Source of the DNA: UBA493 sp035655435
GTDB taxonomy: Archaea > Iainarchaeota > Iainarchaeia > Iainarchaeales > Iainarchaeaceae
Assembly: GCA_035655435.1 (NCBI GenBank)
Contig: DASRUN010000017.1
Span: 1 to 46,781 of the forward strand
Direction of reading: 5' to 3'
Length of the DNA: 46,781 nt
Numbering within the stretch: the stretch's first letter is position 1; every line of letters starts with the position of its first letter. The notes below the pieces were generated by a model. The model was given only the letters and a program-made list of their open reading frames with translations. It was not told the DNA's origin and searched no databases. Both the position numbers and the translations under genes were made by a program. Positions 39,740 to 46,781 of this stretch are shown piece by piece.

Positions 39740-39877
39740 TCAAACTCGCCTCACTATTCAAGTGGGTTAAAACATCTATAAAAACTTATGCGGGAATTGG
39801 ATTTTGGTAAAAAAACAAAAAAAAATTAATTAAAATAATAGAAAAAAATTAAAAAAAAGAATTTGAGAACCCGCAAT

Positions 39878-40633
39878 TTAGTTTGCGAGTTCTGCATCAA
39901 TAATCTGTTTGAAAACCGAGTATGGTTGAGCTCCGACAACTTTCTGACCGTTAATGAAGAAAGTTGGAGTTCCTGAAACTCCTGCAGCCTGACCCTCGCT
40001 GAAATCCGCCTGAACTTCCGCCCTATACTTTCCGGATGAAACACAATCATCGAACTGTTGCGTGTTCAAACCGAATTCTTGAGCCCATTGCTTGTAAGAA
40101 GCAGAGCTCATAATGGCTTGATTTGTAAAAATTTTGTCATGGAATTCCTGGAACTTTCCTTGTTCAGCAGCGCATTCCGCAGCTTCAGCAGCGGGTTGTG
40201 CTTCAGGATGGAAGCTCAAGGGAAAATCCCTATAAATTAACTTGACTTTTCCAGTATCAATGTAATCAGTCCTTAACTGCAAAAGAGTGTTTGTGTAAAA
40301 ATTGCCGCAGAATGGACATTGGAAATCCGAAAACTCTACAATTGTTACCGGAGCGTTTGGGTCTCCTTCAATTTTGTCTTCGTTTGCCAAAGCCTCCATG
40401 TCAATTGTTGGGTCCGGTGTTGGAGTTGGCACAACAACGTTTCCTGTGTCTCCTGTATTATCATTGCCGCTTCCAACTATTGGGGAGGGAATGTCCTGAA
40501 TTGCTACAGTCAAACCTGTCAAATTATTATTGACAGAATTTCCCACAAAAAAAACTGTGCCCGACAAAACCAATGCCGAAACAATCAAACTTATTGGCAA
40601 ATAAAATTTTTCATCCAAACCAAAAACCTCCAT
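39878..40633 (-). CDS. Membrane-anchored DsbA-like thiol oxidoreductase
   Basis: 251 residues. N-terminal membrane helix (about 11-31), a Pro/Thr/Gly-rich linker to about residue 90, and a DsbA-fold domain with CPFC (Cys106, Cys109) in EFSDFQCPFCGNFY. The cis-Pro loop SGTPTFFINGQ is present. Faces outside and probably forms or isomerises disulfides in exported proteins. Followed by a strong T-rich terminator. Confidence 0.85.
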   Translation of the reverse strand: MEVFGLDEKFYLPISLIVSALVLSGTVFFVGNSVNNNLTGLTVAIQDIPSPIVGSGNDNTGDTGNVVVPTPTPDPTIDMEALANEDKIEGDPNAPVTIVEFSDFQCPFCGNFYTNTLLQLRTDYIDTGKVKLIYRDFPLSFHPEAQPAAEAAECAAEQGKFQEFHDKIFTNQAIMSSASYKQWAQEFGLNTQQFDDCVSSGKYRAEVQADFSEGQAAGVSGTPTFFINGQKVVGAQPYSVFKQIIDAELAN

Positions 40634-40814
40634 AGTTAACTGGTTAACATTAATTCATTAATATTATTATATTATTGGTGTTAAGCCAATATTTAAAGCT
40701 TTTCCCGTGGGCTAAAAAGGCTTAAAACCCTAATAGAACGGGAAATAACCATAATTGCTAATTATTTATACATTATTATGTATTTATAAAGCTCTGTTTT
40801 TGTTAGGCAAAATA
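40634..40814 (-). promoter_or_regulatory. Regulatory gap between the two DsbA-like genes
   Basis: On the minus strand: hairpin arms TTTCCCGT/ACGGGAAA (40701-40708 with 40738-40745), a TATA-like CTTTAAATATTGG next to them, and palindromic GTTAAC repeats close to the start of the downstream gene. ATACAT-TATT-ATGTAT (40768-40783) may terminate the upstream gene. The binding factors are unknown. Confidence 0.4.
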
Positions 40815-41477
40815 TTATGAGAGGGCTTCATTCAGAACCTGTCTCCATTGCTCAATCGTAAGATTCCCCATGCTTTTTCCGTTGACAAAAAAAGTGGGAG
40901 TAGAATTAACTCCTAAAGAATTTCCCAATGCAATATCGGAAGCAACCTTTGAAGAGTATTTTCCGGAATCAATACATTGACCGAATTGTGTTACATCCAA
41001 ACCAAGATCCAAAGCATAGCCCTTCAAATCAGGAATTGCAAGAGTGGGCTGCTTCTGATACATTATATCATGTAGTTCCCAAAACTTTCCCTGTTCATCC
41101 GCACACTCAGAGGCTTCGGCGGCCTTGTATGCGAAAGGATGCGCACTTGAAAGCGGGAACTGCTTAAAAATAAATTTAACCCTTCCCTCATATTCCGGAA
41201 GAATTTGTTCGAGCTGAGTGAACGCAAAACCGCAAGCGGGACATTGGAAATCGCCGAACTCGACAACAGTAACGGAAGCATTTTCATTTCCCTTTGTGTG
41301 GCCGCTTCCAAGAACGCTTGGATCAACAATTGGACCGTTGCCATTATTTGAAAAAAAAGCAAAATAAACAATTCCAATTCCTGCGAGAACCAAAAGAACC
41401 GCAAGCGCAGTGTAGAGAGGATTTCCTTCATCGGATTTTTTCTTATTAGGCGCGTTCATTTCCTTTAACTTGCTCAT
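40815..41477 (-). CDS. Membrane-anchored DsbA-like thiol oxidoreductase, second copy
   Basis: 220 residues. Charged N-terminus, membrane helix about 22-42 (YTALAVLLVLAGIGIVYFAF), and a DsbA-fold domain with CPAC (Cys79, Cys82) in EFGDFQCPACGFAF; cis-Pro loop NSTPTFFVNGK. Differs from its neighbour in the dipeptide between cysteines (PA versus PF) and in linker, so the two may have different redox potentials. Has a TATA box GTTTTAAAAC of its own. Confidence 0.85.
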   Translation of the reverse strand: MSKLKEMNAPNKKKSDEGNPLYTALAVLLVLAGIGIVYFAFFSNNGNGPIVDPSVLGSGHTKGNENASVTVVEFGDFQCPACGFAFTQLEQILPEYEGRVKFIFKQFPLSSAHPFAYKAAEASECADEQGKFWELHDIMYQKQPTLAIPDLKGYALDLGLDVTQFGQCIDSGKYSSKVASDIALGNSLGVNSTPTFFVNGKSMGNLTIEQWRQVLNEALS

Positions 41478-41513
41478 CCAAGAATTCTTTTTACAAAATG
41501 TTTTAAAACGGAA

Positions 41514-42005
41514 TCATTCGAATTTTCTCAAGAGAGCAATTACTTCTTCACTTCTTGCGCGTATTTTCTTTAGTTCTGAATCATATTTATCTCCGGCTTC
41601 ACTCAACTCGCGTAAAATATTCCGATAACTCTCATTGGCAGTGCCAAAAGCAACTGGGGCACCTAACTGAGAAATTGACATGTCAAACAGTTTTGATCCA
41701 TGACTATAAAGTGACTCCCATTCTCCCAAAAGACGGAGTTCTTCATGTAAATTTTCTTTAGTTTTAAGACGATCTGAACTCTTATTCAAAGCATTAATGC
41801 TTTTTTCTACAGCGTTGGCAAGACCCAATACTTTTCGATTTTCTTCATCAACAAAATCAATTATGGTTTTAGGATCCCGTGACCGCGGAAAACGACGTTC
41901 TAAATCCAATTCTATTTTAGAACCACTATACACAGGGAAAGATTTTCTCCTATTTCTACCTCCAATTCCGCGCAAAAGCCGGTGTAACAGCGCAAACGAA
42001 ACCAT
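41514..42005 (-). CDS. Hypothetical helical protein, 163 aa
   Basis: Basic, amphipathic N-terminus (LLHRLLRGIGGRNRRK) and then charged helices with coiled-coil tendency (ENRKVLGLANAVEKSINALN; YDSELKKIRARSEEVIALLRK). No signal peptide or family recognised. A TATA-like GATTTAAGTAG lies upstream on the minus strand, divergent from the suf regulator. Confidence 0.5.
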   Translation of the reverse strand: MVSFALLHRLLRGIGGRNRRKSFPVYSGSKIELDLERRFPRSRDPKTIIDFVDEENRKVLGLANAVEKSINALNKSSDRLKTKENLHEELRLLGEWESLYSHGSKLFDMSISQLGAPVAFGTANESYRNILRELSEAGDKYDSELKKIRARSEEVIALLRKFE

Positions 42006-42085
42006 GTAAAAATAAATGTAAACGTACTACTTAAATCTTCCAATATGCAATTTTGGGGTTGAACCATTACCCTTAAAAAGAATGT

Positions 42086-42101
42086 ATTAACAATTGTTAA
42101 T
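42086..42101. promoter_or_regulatory. Perfect 16-bp palindrome at the suf operon start
   Basis: ATTAACAATTGTTAAT, self-complementary over all 16 bases, lies between a TATA-like CCTTAAAAAG (about 42071-42080) and the regulator's ATG at 42103. It covers the expected transcription start, so a dimeric repressor such as the adjacent HTH protein could block initiation. Confidence 0.6.
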
Positions 42102-42102
42102 T

Positions 42103-42450
42103 ATGGGACTTACTTTTCCGTGCGAAATCATAAGTTGGCAGGTTCTGCCTGCCGTAAGGCGCGAAATAGCCGAGTATTTGGTTAATGAAAAGAAAATAAC
42201 AAGGAAAGTAACCGCGGCAAAACTTGGCCTTACAGAGGCGGCGGTGTGCCAATATTTGAAGGGAAAAAGAGGCGGCATACACAAATTCAACGAACATGAT
42301 CTCATAAAAATCAGGGAAATGGGAGACATGATGATTACAAACAACAAGGGAATTGAAAGCATGTGTGTTGTTTGCAAAGAATTTGACGCATCACAAGAAG
42401 CACTGGATGCAGCCGGAGTCAAAAGGCTGCCGTTTGAATACAACAGATAG
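42103..42450 (+). CDS. HTH regulator of the suf operon, cysteine-containing
   Basis: 115 residues from ATG 42103. Helix-turn-helix: ITRKVTAAKLGLTEAAVCQY (32-51) followed by a LKGKRGG turn. Four Cys are spread over the chain: Cys7, Cys49, Cys88 and Cys91 (CVVC), a plausible site for iron-sulfur cluster or metal sensing. First gene of the suf operon with a palindromic operator just upstream, so an autoregulating Fe-S sensor similar in logic to SufR/IscR is likely, though the family is not the same. Confidence 0.65.
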   Translation: MGLTFPCEIISWQVLPAVRREIAEYLVNEKKITRKVTAAKLGLTEAAVCQYLKGKRGGIHKFNEHDLIKIREMGDMMITNNKGIESMCVVCKEFDASQEALDAAGVKRLPFEYNR

Positions 42451-42461
42451 GATTGATTTTT

Positions 42462-43232
42462 ATGCAAGGACTTGAAATAAAAAACCTATACGCAAAAACC
42501 GAGGGAAAAGAAATACTCAAAGGAGTAAACCTCGCGGTCAAGCAAGGGGAAATACATGCGATCATGGGTCCTAACGGATCTGGAAAAAGCACGCTCAGCT
42601 CCGTAATAATGGGGTCGCCGAAATACGAAATAACAAATGGGGAAATAAAATTCGACGGAAAAAAAATTTCCGAACTAGAAGCCGATGAAAGGGCAAAATT
42701 AGGATTATTCTTATCATTCCAATACCCGTTTGAAATACAAGGATTAACCTTTTCAAAATTTTTGCACGCGGCATACAAAAACCATTATCCATTAAAACCG
42801 CTCAGCATTGTACAATTCAGAATGCTTCTCAAAGAACAGGGAAAAGAATTAGGAATGACGGATGATTTCATTGACAGAGAATTAAATGTCGGGTTTTCCG
42901 GTGGAGAAAAAAAACGCGCGGAAATACTCCAAATGAAAGTATTGAAACCGAAAATAGCAATACTTGATGAAACCGATTCCGGTCTTGACATTGATTCGTT
43001 GAAACTTGTTTCGGAAGCGGTTAATAGGATGCGCTCGAAAGAATTCGGAGCAATAGTAATAACACACTACAAAAGAATCCTGAATTATTTGAAACCGGAT
43101 TTTGTGCACATAATGAACGACGGAAAAATAATAAAAAGCGGCGGAGCGGAACTCGCAGACCAACTTGAAGAAAAAGGATACTCGGAAATAGTCAAAGAAT
43201 TCGGCGGAAACCTGCTTAGGGTGAAAGAATAA
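42462..43232 (+). CDS. sufC: Fe-S assembly ATPase SufC
   Basis: 256 residues from ATG 42462. ABC-type ATPase that drives the SufBCD scaffold. Walker A MGPNGSGKST, signature FSGGEKKRAEI, Walker B AILDETDSGLDID and the H-loop ITHYKRIL. Its stop overlaps the sufB ATG as TAATG. Confidence 0.95.
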   Translation: MQGLEIKNLYAKTEGKEILKGVNLAVKQGEIHAIMGPNGSGKSTLSSVIMGSPKYEITNGEIKFDGKKISELEADERAKLGLFLSFQYPFEIQGLTFSKFLHAAYKNHYPLKPLSIVQFRMLLKEQGKELGMTDDFIDRELNVGFSGGEKKRAEILQMKVLKPKIAILDETDSGLDIDSLKLVSEAVNRMRSKEFGAIVITHYKRILNYLKPDFVHIMNDGKIIKSGGAELADQLEEKGYSEIVKEFGGNLLRVKE

Positions 43233-45862
43233 TGGATCGGAAAAAAGAAAGGCAACTAACAGAAATAGATTACACCAAATACGATTTCAATTACAAGACT
43301 GATGATTACGAAATCAAATTTGACAAAGGAATAAACGAGGATGTTGTAAGAAGAATTTCAAAACTCAAAAATGAGCCGGAATGGATGCTGGACATAAGAC
43401 TCAAAGCATACAAAGCATTTGTGGAAAAAGAAATGCCAAAATGGGGCGCAGATCTAAGCGAAATACACTTTGATGACATAATCTATTACATGAAAGCTTC
43501 ACAGGACAACAAAAAAAGTTGGGATGATGTTCCAAAAGAAGTCAAGGATACTTTTGATAGATTAGGAATTCCTGAAGCGGAGAAAAAAATGTTAGCAGGA
43601 ATTGGTGCACAATATGATTCGGAAGTAATGTACCACAGTATTCGCGAAGACCTTGAAAAACAAGGAGTTGTTTTCCTTTCAATGGATGAAGGATTAAAAA
43701 AATATCCGGAAATTGTGAAAGAACATTTTACAAAAATAGTCCCTATTAACGACAACAAATTTGCATCATTGAATACAGCTGTTTGGAGCGGGGGATCGTT
43801 TGTATACATTCCAAAAAACATAAAAGTGGATATCCCACTACAGGCATATTTCAGAATCAATGCGGAAAGCTTTGGACAATTTGAAAGAACACTTATAATA
43901 GCGGATGAAGGAAGTCACGTACATTATGTTGAGGGATGTACAGCACCGAGATTCACAACACAATCTTTACATTCCGCGGTTGTTGAGGTAATAGCAAAAC
44001 CCAATGCGCACGTAAGATACACAACCATCCAAAATTGGGCAAACAACATTTACAACCTTGTAACGAAAAGGGCGTTTGCTTATAGAGACGCAACCGTAGA
44101 ATGGGTTGACGGAAATTTGGGCTGTCTGGCACAAGGCAGCACCGTAACAACGCCTGCGGGAATCAGGACTATCGAAACTCTTGATGTTGGCGATAAAGTG
44201 TTGTCTTTCGATGAACAACTTGGAAAATTGTGTTTCCATTCGGTAGTTGCCAAGCGTTTTTCCGGCTACCAAAAAATTCGCCAAGTTTCTGTCGGAGAGC
44301 GCAAGCTGCTTGCAACAGACAATCACCCGTTTTACTCTTATGCATACGACAAGAACAAGCCGCGGAAATTAGGTCGCTACAAGCTTGGCTATGTCAGAGC
44401 GGATCAGTTGACAAAAGCAATTATTCCACGCACTTCGATTGATTACGGGAAACCACACAAACTTGAAGCCCCGGAACTGACCACAAAGTTTTCATCCCAT
44501 AACCAATACAAGCATAATCTCACAGTGATACGCAAACGTTCACAAAAAATGACTCAAACGGAATATACAAACAATGAGATCATGTGGCTATTTGGGTATT
44601 GGATCGGAGACGGGAATATTGAAATGGAGCAGGCAAAAACCAATGGAGTAATACGCTTTGCAAAAGTGGGTTTTTCTACGCCGCGCGAAGATCGAGCCAG
44701 GGGCAAACTCATGAATACGATGGCTGCACTTATCGAAGTTGAACCGACAGAACGCCGGGACGGCGTCCACTTGGCATGGAACAGCAAAGAACTGGCAGAA
44801 TTCTTCCACATTAATGGGTTTAATGGGAAGGCTAAAGATAAACAGGTTCCGGAATGGGTGTGGTCCCTGCCGGAATCACAACGACTGGCTTTTGTTGCGG
44901 GTTATTTGGATGCGGATGGGAACATAAATGATCGTTATTTTTCTATAAAGTCTGTCAATCGCCCTTTGCTGGAAGACATTTCCTCTATCTTGGTAACATT
45001 GGGAATCACATCACGACTGCATACAGAATTCAGCGAACCGAAAACCGTGACTATAATGGGAGTGAAATGCACCGCACACGGGTCACATCGATTGGACTTT
45101 AATATTGATGAACGATTGCCGGAGTTCGTAAGCCCCGCACTTCAAGAAAAAGCGCTTAGTGCACCGGAACATATCTTTCAAACTAAGCGTTTGGTGGGGC
45201 GTTCCAACATCCACCTTGGGAAGAATGTGGAAATTGTTACCGTGAATGTTTCAGCACCATATTCAGAACCGGTTCCTACTTGGGACATTGAAGTTGAAGG
45301 CACCGGCAATTTTGTATCACAGGGTTTTATTGTCCACAACTCCAAAATCACAATGAAATATCCGGCAATCTATTTGATGGAAGAAGGCGCAAAAGGAGAG
45401 GTTTTGAGCATTGCATTGGCCGGAAAAGGACAACACCAGGATGCGGGCGCAAAAATAATACACCTTGCATCAAGAACAACAAGCACAATAACAAGCAAGA
45501 GCATTTCAAAGGATGGGGGAAGAAGCTCTTATAGAGGCCTTATAAAAGTTCCAAGAGGAGCGAAAAATGTCAGAAGCAGCGTAATGTGCGACGCACTAAT
45601 ACTTGATGAGAAAAGCAGGAGCGATACATATCCTTCCGTTGAAATAGACGAACCAACAGCAACAATAGCGCACGAAGCAAAAGTGGGAAAAATTGGAGAT
45701 GACCAAATATTTTATTTGATGTCAAAAGGACTGAGCCAGGCGGAAGCGCTAACACTCATAGTACTGGGATTCATACAACCTTTCACAAAAACACTTCCAT
45801 TAGAATTTTCGGTTGAATTAAACAGGCTAATTGAAATGGAAATGGAAAATTCTGTGGGGTGA
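43232..45862 (+). CDS. sufB: SufB Fe-S scaffold precursor containing an intein
   Basis: 876 residues, of which 406 are an intein; joined exteins total 470, the normal SufB length. Host motifs: VWSGGSFVYIPK, ADEGSHVHYVEGCTAP, and WVDGNLG at the insertion site; after the intein SKITMKYPAIYLMEEGAKGE, GKGQHQDAGAKIIH, SRSDTYPSVEI. SufB with SufC and SufD builds [4Fe-4S] clusters. Splicing restores the WVDGNLG-SKITMKYP strand. Confidence 0.95.
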   Translation: MDRKKERQLTEIDYTKYDFNYKTDDYEIKFDKGINEDVVRRISKLKNEPEWMLDIRLKAYKAFVEKEMPKWGADLSEIHFDDIIYYMKASQDNKKSWDDVPKEVKDTFDRLGIPEAEKKMLAGIGAQYDSEVMYHSIREDLEKQGVVFLSMDEGLKKYPEIVKEHFTKIVPINDNKFASLNTAVWSGGSFVYIPKNIKVDIPLQAYFRINAESFGQFERTLIIADEGSHVHYVEGCTAPRFTTQSLHSAVVEVIAKPNAHVRYTTIQNWANNIYNLVTKRAFAYRDATVEWVDGNLGCLAQGSTVTTPAGIRTIETLDVGDKVLSFDEQLGKLCFHSVVAKRFSGYQKIRQVSVGERKLLATDNHPFYSYAYDKNKPRKLGRYKLGYVRADQLTKAIIPRTSIDYGKPHKLEAPELTTKFSSHNQYKHNLTVIRKRSQKMTQTEYTNNEIMWLFGYWIGDGNIEMEQAKTNGVIRFAKVGFSTPREDRARGKLMNTMAALIEVEPTERRDGVHLAWNSKELAEFFHINGFNGKAKDKQVPEWVWSLPESQRLAFVAGYLDADGNINDRYFSIKSVNRPLLEDISSILVTLGITSRLHTEFSEPKTVTIMGVKCTAHGSHRLDFNIDERLPEFVSPALQEKALSAPEHIFQTKRLVGRSNIHLGKNVEIVTVNVSAPYSEPVPTWDIEVEGTGNFVSQGFIVHNSKITMKYPAIYLMEEGAKGEVLSIALAGKGQHQDAGAKIIHLASRTTSTITSKSISKDGGRSSYRGLIKVPRGAKNVRSSVMCDALILDEKSRSDTYPSVEIDEPTATIAHEAKVGKIGDDQIFYLMSKGLSQAEALTLIVLGFIQPFTKTLPLEFSVELNRLIEMEMENSVG
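44123..45340 (+). mobile_element. SufB intein with LAGLIDADG endonuclease
   Basis: 406 residues. Starts with Cys (CLAQGSTVTTPAGIRTIETL), block B DNHPFYSYAYDK, and ends GNFVSQGFIVHN followed by extein Ser. Endonuclease motifs LFGYWIGDGNIEM and FVAGYLDADGNIN. The nucleotide composition appears richer in G+C and uses codons such as CGC and CCG more than the flanking exteins, which points to recent acquisition. Confidence 0.92.
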
Positions 45863-45867
45863 AAGCA

Positions 45868-46781
45868 ATGCAAAAAACAGTTGCGCGCCCCGTAAAAAAA
45901 ACAATCGAACAGTTTAGAGAAGAGAATGAACAAATTTTTAATCAAAAACCAATCAAAAAAAGCAAGTACACAAGCATTGCAAAACTTGATGCGCTACTTG
46001 TGAAAGGAAACGGAAAAGAACCCGTAATAAAAATTGTTTCCGGAAAAGGCGCGGAAATAATTTCTTTTAAAACAGCACTTGAAAAATACAAACAAGAAAT
46101 AGAGCAAATACTTGCAAAAGAAGAAAAACCTAAAGATCAATTTGAAGCATTCATTAACTCGAACTTTGAAACGCCTTTTTTGATTGTTCTCGGGGAGAAA
46201 GCGCACAAACAAGCAATAGAAATCGAGATGAATTTTGAAAATAATAGTGCCACAAAAATTTTCGTAATTTTAAGTGAAGGGATCGAGGCAACGCTTGCGG
46301 AGAAAATAAAAACAAGCGGAAACGCGCTTATAGGAGAAACGATTCTTGTAAAAGATTCTGCAAAATTATCCCATGTTCACATCAATGATTTAGATGAAAA
46401 TACAATAATTTATAGACAGGCAATCCTTGAACGGGATTCAAGTATTGAAAGCGCGGATTTCTGGTCGAAAGGAAAATTAGTGAGGGGAAAATTAACCAAT
46501 GTCCTTGAAGGAAGAGGAAGCAGCGCAAAACAATTCGAAATAGTGTTATCGGAGAAAAAAGACCACTTTGATCTTAATTATACGGCCGTGCATAGAGGAG
46601 AGGATACATTTTCAAATTGCCTCTACAAAGCCGCGCTCAAAGACGAAAGCAGAAATGTTTTTGACGGAATGATACTCATAGAAAAAACAGGCTCCAAAAC
46701 AAACGCGTTTTTACAGTGCAACAGCATGATCTTAGGGGATAAGGCAAGCAGCAACCAGATACCGAGCCTTGAAATAAAAAC
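45868..46781 (+). CDS. sufD: SufD, partial (runs off right edge)
   Basis: ATG 45868 is 5 nt after GGGGTGA, which overlaps the sufB stop. About 304 residues are visible. SufB/SufD-type beta-helix starts near residue 90; FVILSEGIEATLAEKI, the VHINDLDENTIIYRQA stretch and the VHRGEDTFSNCLYKAAL strand match SufD. It partners SufB and SufC. The C-terminus lies outside the window. Confidence 0.85.
   Translation, partial: MQKTVARPVKKTIEQFREENEQIFNQKPIKKSKYTSIAKLDALLVKGNGKEPVIKIVSGKGAEIISFKTALEKYKQEIEQILAKEEKPKDQFEAFINSNFETPFLIVLGEKAHKQAIEIEMNFENNSATKIFVILSEGIEATLAEKIKTSGNALIGETILVKDSAKLSHVHINDLDENTIIYRQAILERDSSIESADFWSKGKLVRGKLTNVLEGRGSSAKQFEIVLSEKKDHFDLNYTAVHRGEDTFSNCLYKAALKDESRNVFDGMILIEKTGSKTNAFLQCNSMILGDKASSNQIPSLEIK

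Noticed and set aside
1..46781. CRISPR array, transposase or integrated virus
   Set aside because: No regularly spaced repeats, no cas, transposase, integrase or viral structural genes were seen; the only mobile elements with support are the two inteins and the repeat-bounded hicBA cassette.

Overview
This window is archaeal chromosome. The information-processing genes are archaeal in type: HerA/NurA, Hjc, archaeal DnaG, RadA, RPA-like OB-fold proteins, Pus10, Pth2, RNase P component 4, S19e/L39e/L31e/LX, aIF6, prefoldin alpha, SRP54/FtsY and geranylgeranylglyceryl-phosphate synthase (ether lipids). Most transcription units start with a TATA box about 25 nt before the start codon (leaderless) or with a GGTGA/GGAGG-type ribosome binding site. 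The DNA is AT-rich, genes are tightly packed and many small, unrecognised proteins occur. This fits a DPANN-like or other small-genome archaeon, but the lineage cannot be fixed from the window alone.

Layout. 1-2.2 kb: a minus-strand operon running nurA, AbrB-like protein, two mini zinc ribbons, a phosphatase-fold protein and herA (cut by the window edge). 2.3-4.7 kb: a hicBA toxin-antitoxin pair framed by an 18-bp direct repeat, alaX, then a vapBC pair with a palindromic operator. 4.7-11.8 kb: pth2, a hairpin-rich small ORF, a circularly permuted GTPase, membrane proteins, hjc, a YggU-family gene and dnaG with a long Arg/Gly/Pro-rich insert. 11.8-19.4 kb: three tRNA genes (Val-TAC, Gly-GCC with an intron, Gly-TCC), lemA-htpX, a secreted transglutaminase-like protein, thymidylate kinase and an ACT-domain protein. 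19.4-26 kb: rnp4, then a structured leader with an upstream ORF preceding rps19e-pdcd5-rpl39e-rpl31e-aif6-rplX-pfdA-ftsY, an OB-fold protein and a TRAM protein with an acidic tail.

26-36 kb: a gene with a sigma-70-region-4-like helix-turn-helix, srp54 interrupted by a 604-residue intein in its P-loop, a prepilin peptidase, ribD, an epimerase, GGGP synthase, an RPA-like protein and radA. 36-42 kb: pus10, a CoA-binding protein, malic enzyme, and a thiol-redox group (trxB, a glutaredoxin-like protein and two membrane-anchored DsbA-like proteins). 42-46.8 kb: the suf iron-sulfur operon, made of a Cys-containing HTH regulator with a palindromic operator, sufC, sufB with a 406-residue LAGLIDADG intein, and sufD (cut by the window edge).

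The points most worth following up are the direct-repeat-bounded hicBA cassette, the extra small genes inside the nurA-herA operon, the structured leader and upstream ORF of the ribosomal operon, the P-loop intein of SRP54 with its additional DNA-binding-like regions, and several hairpin-rich intergenic elements that no gene explains.
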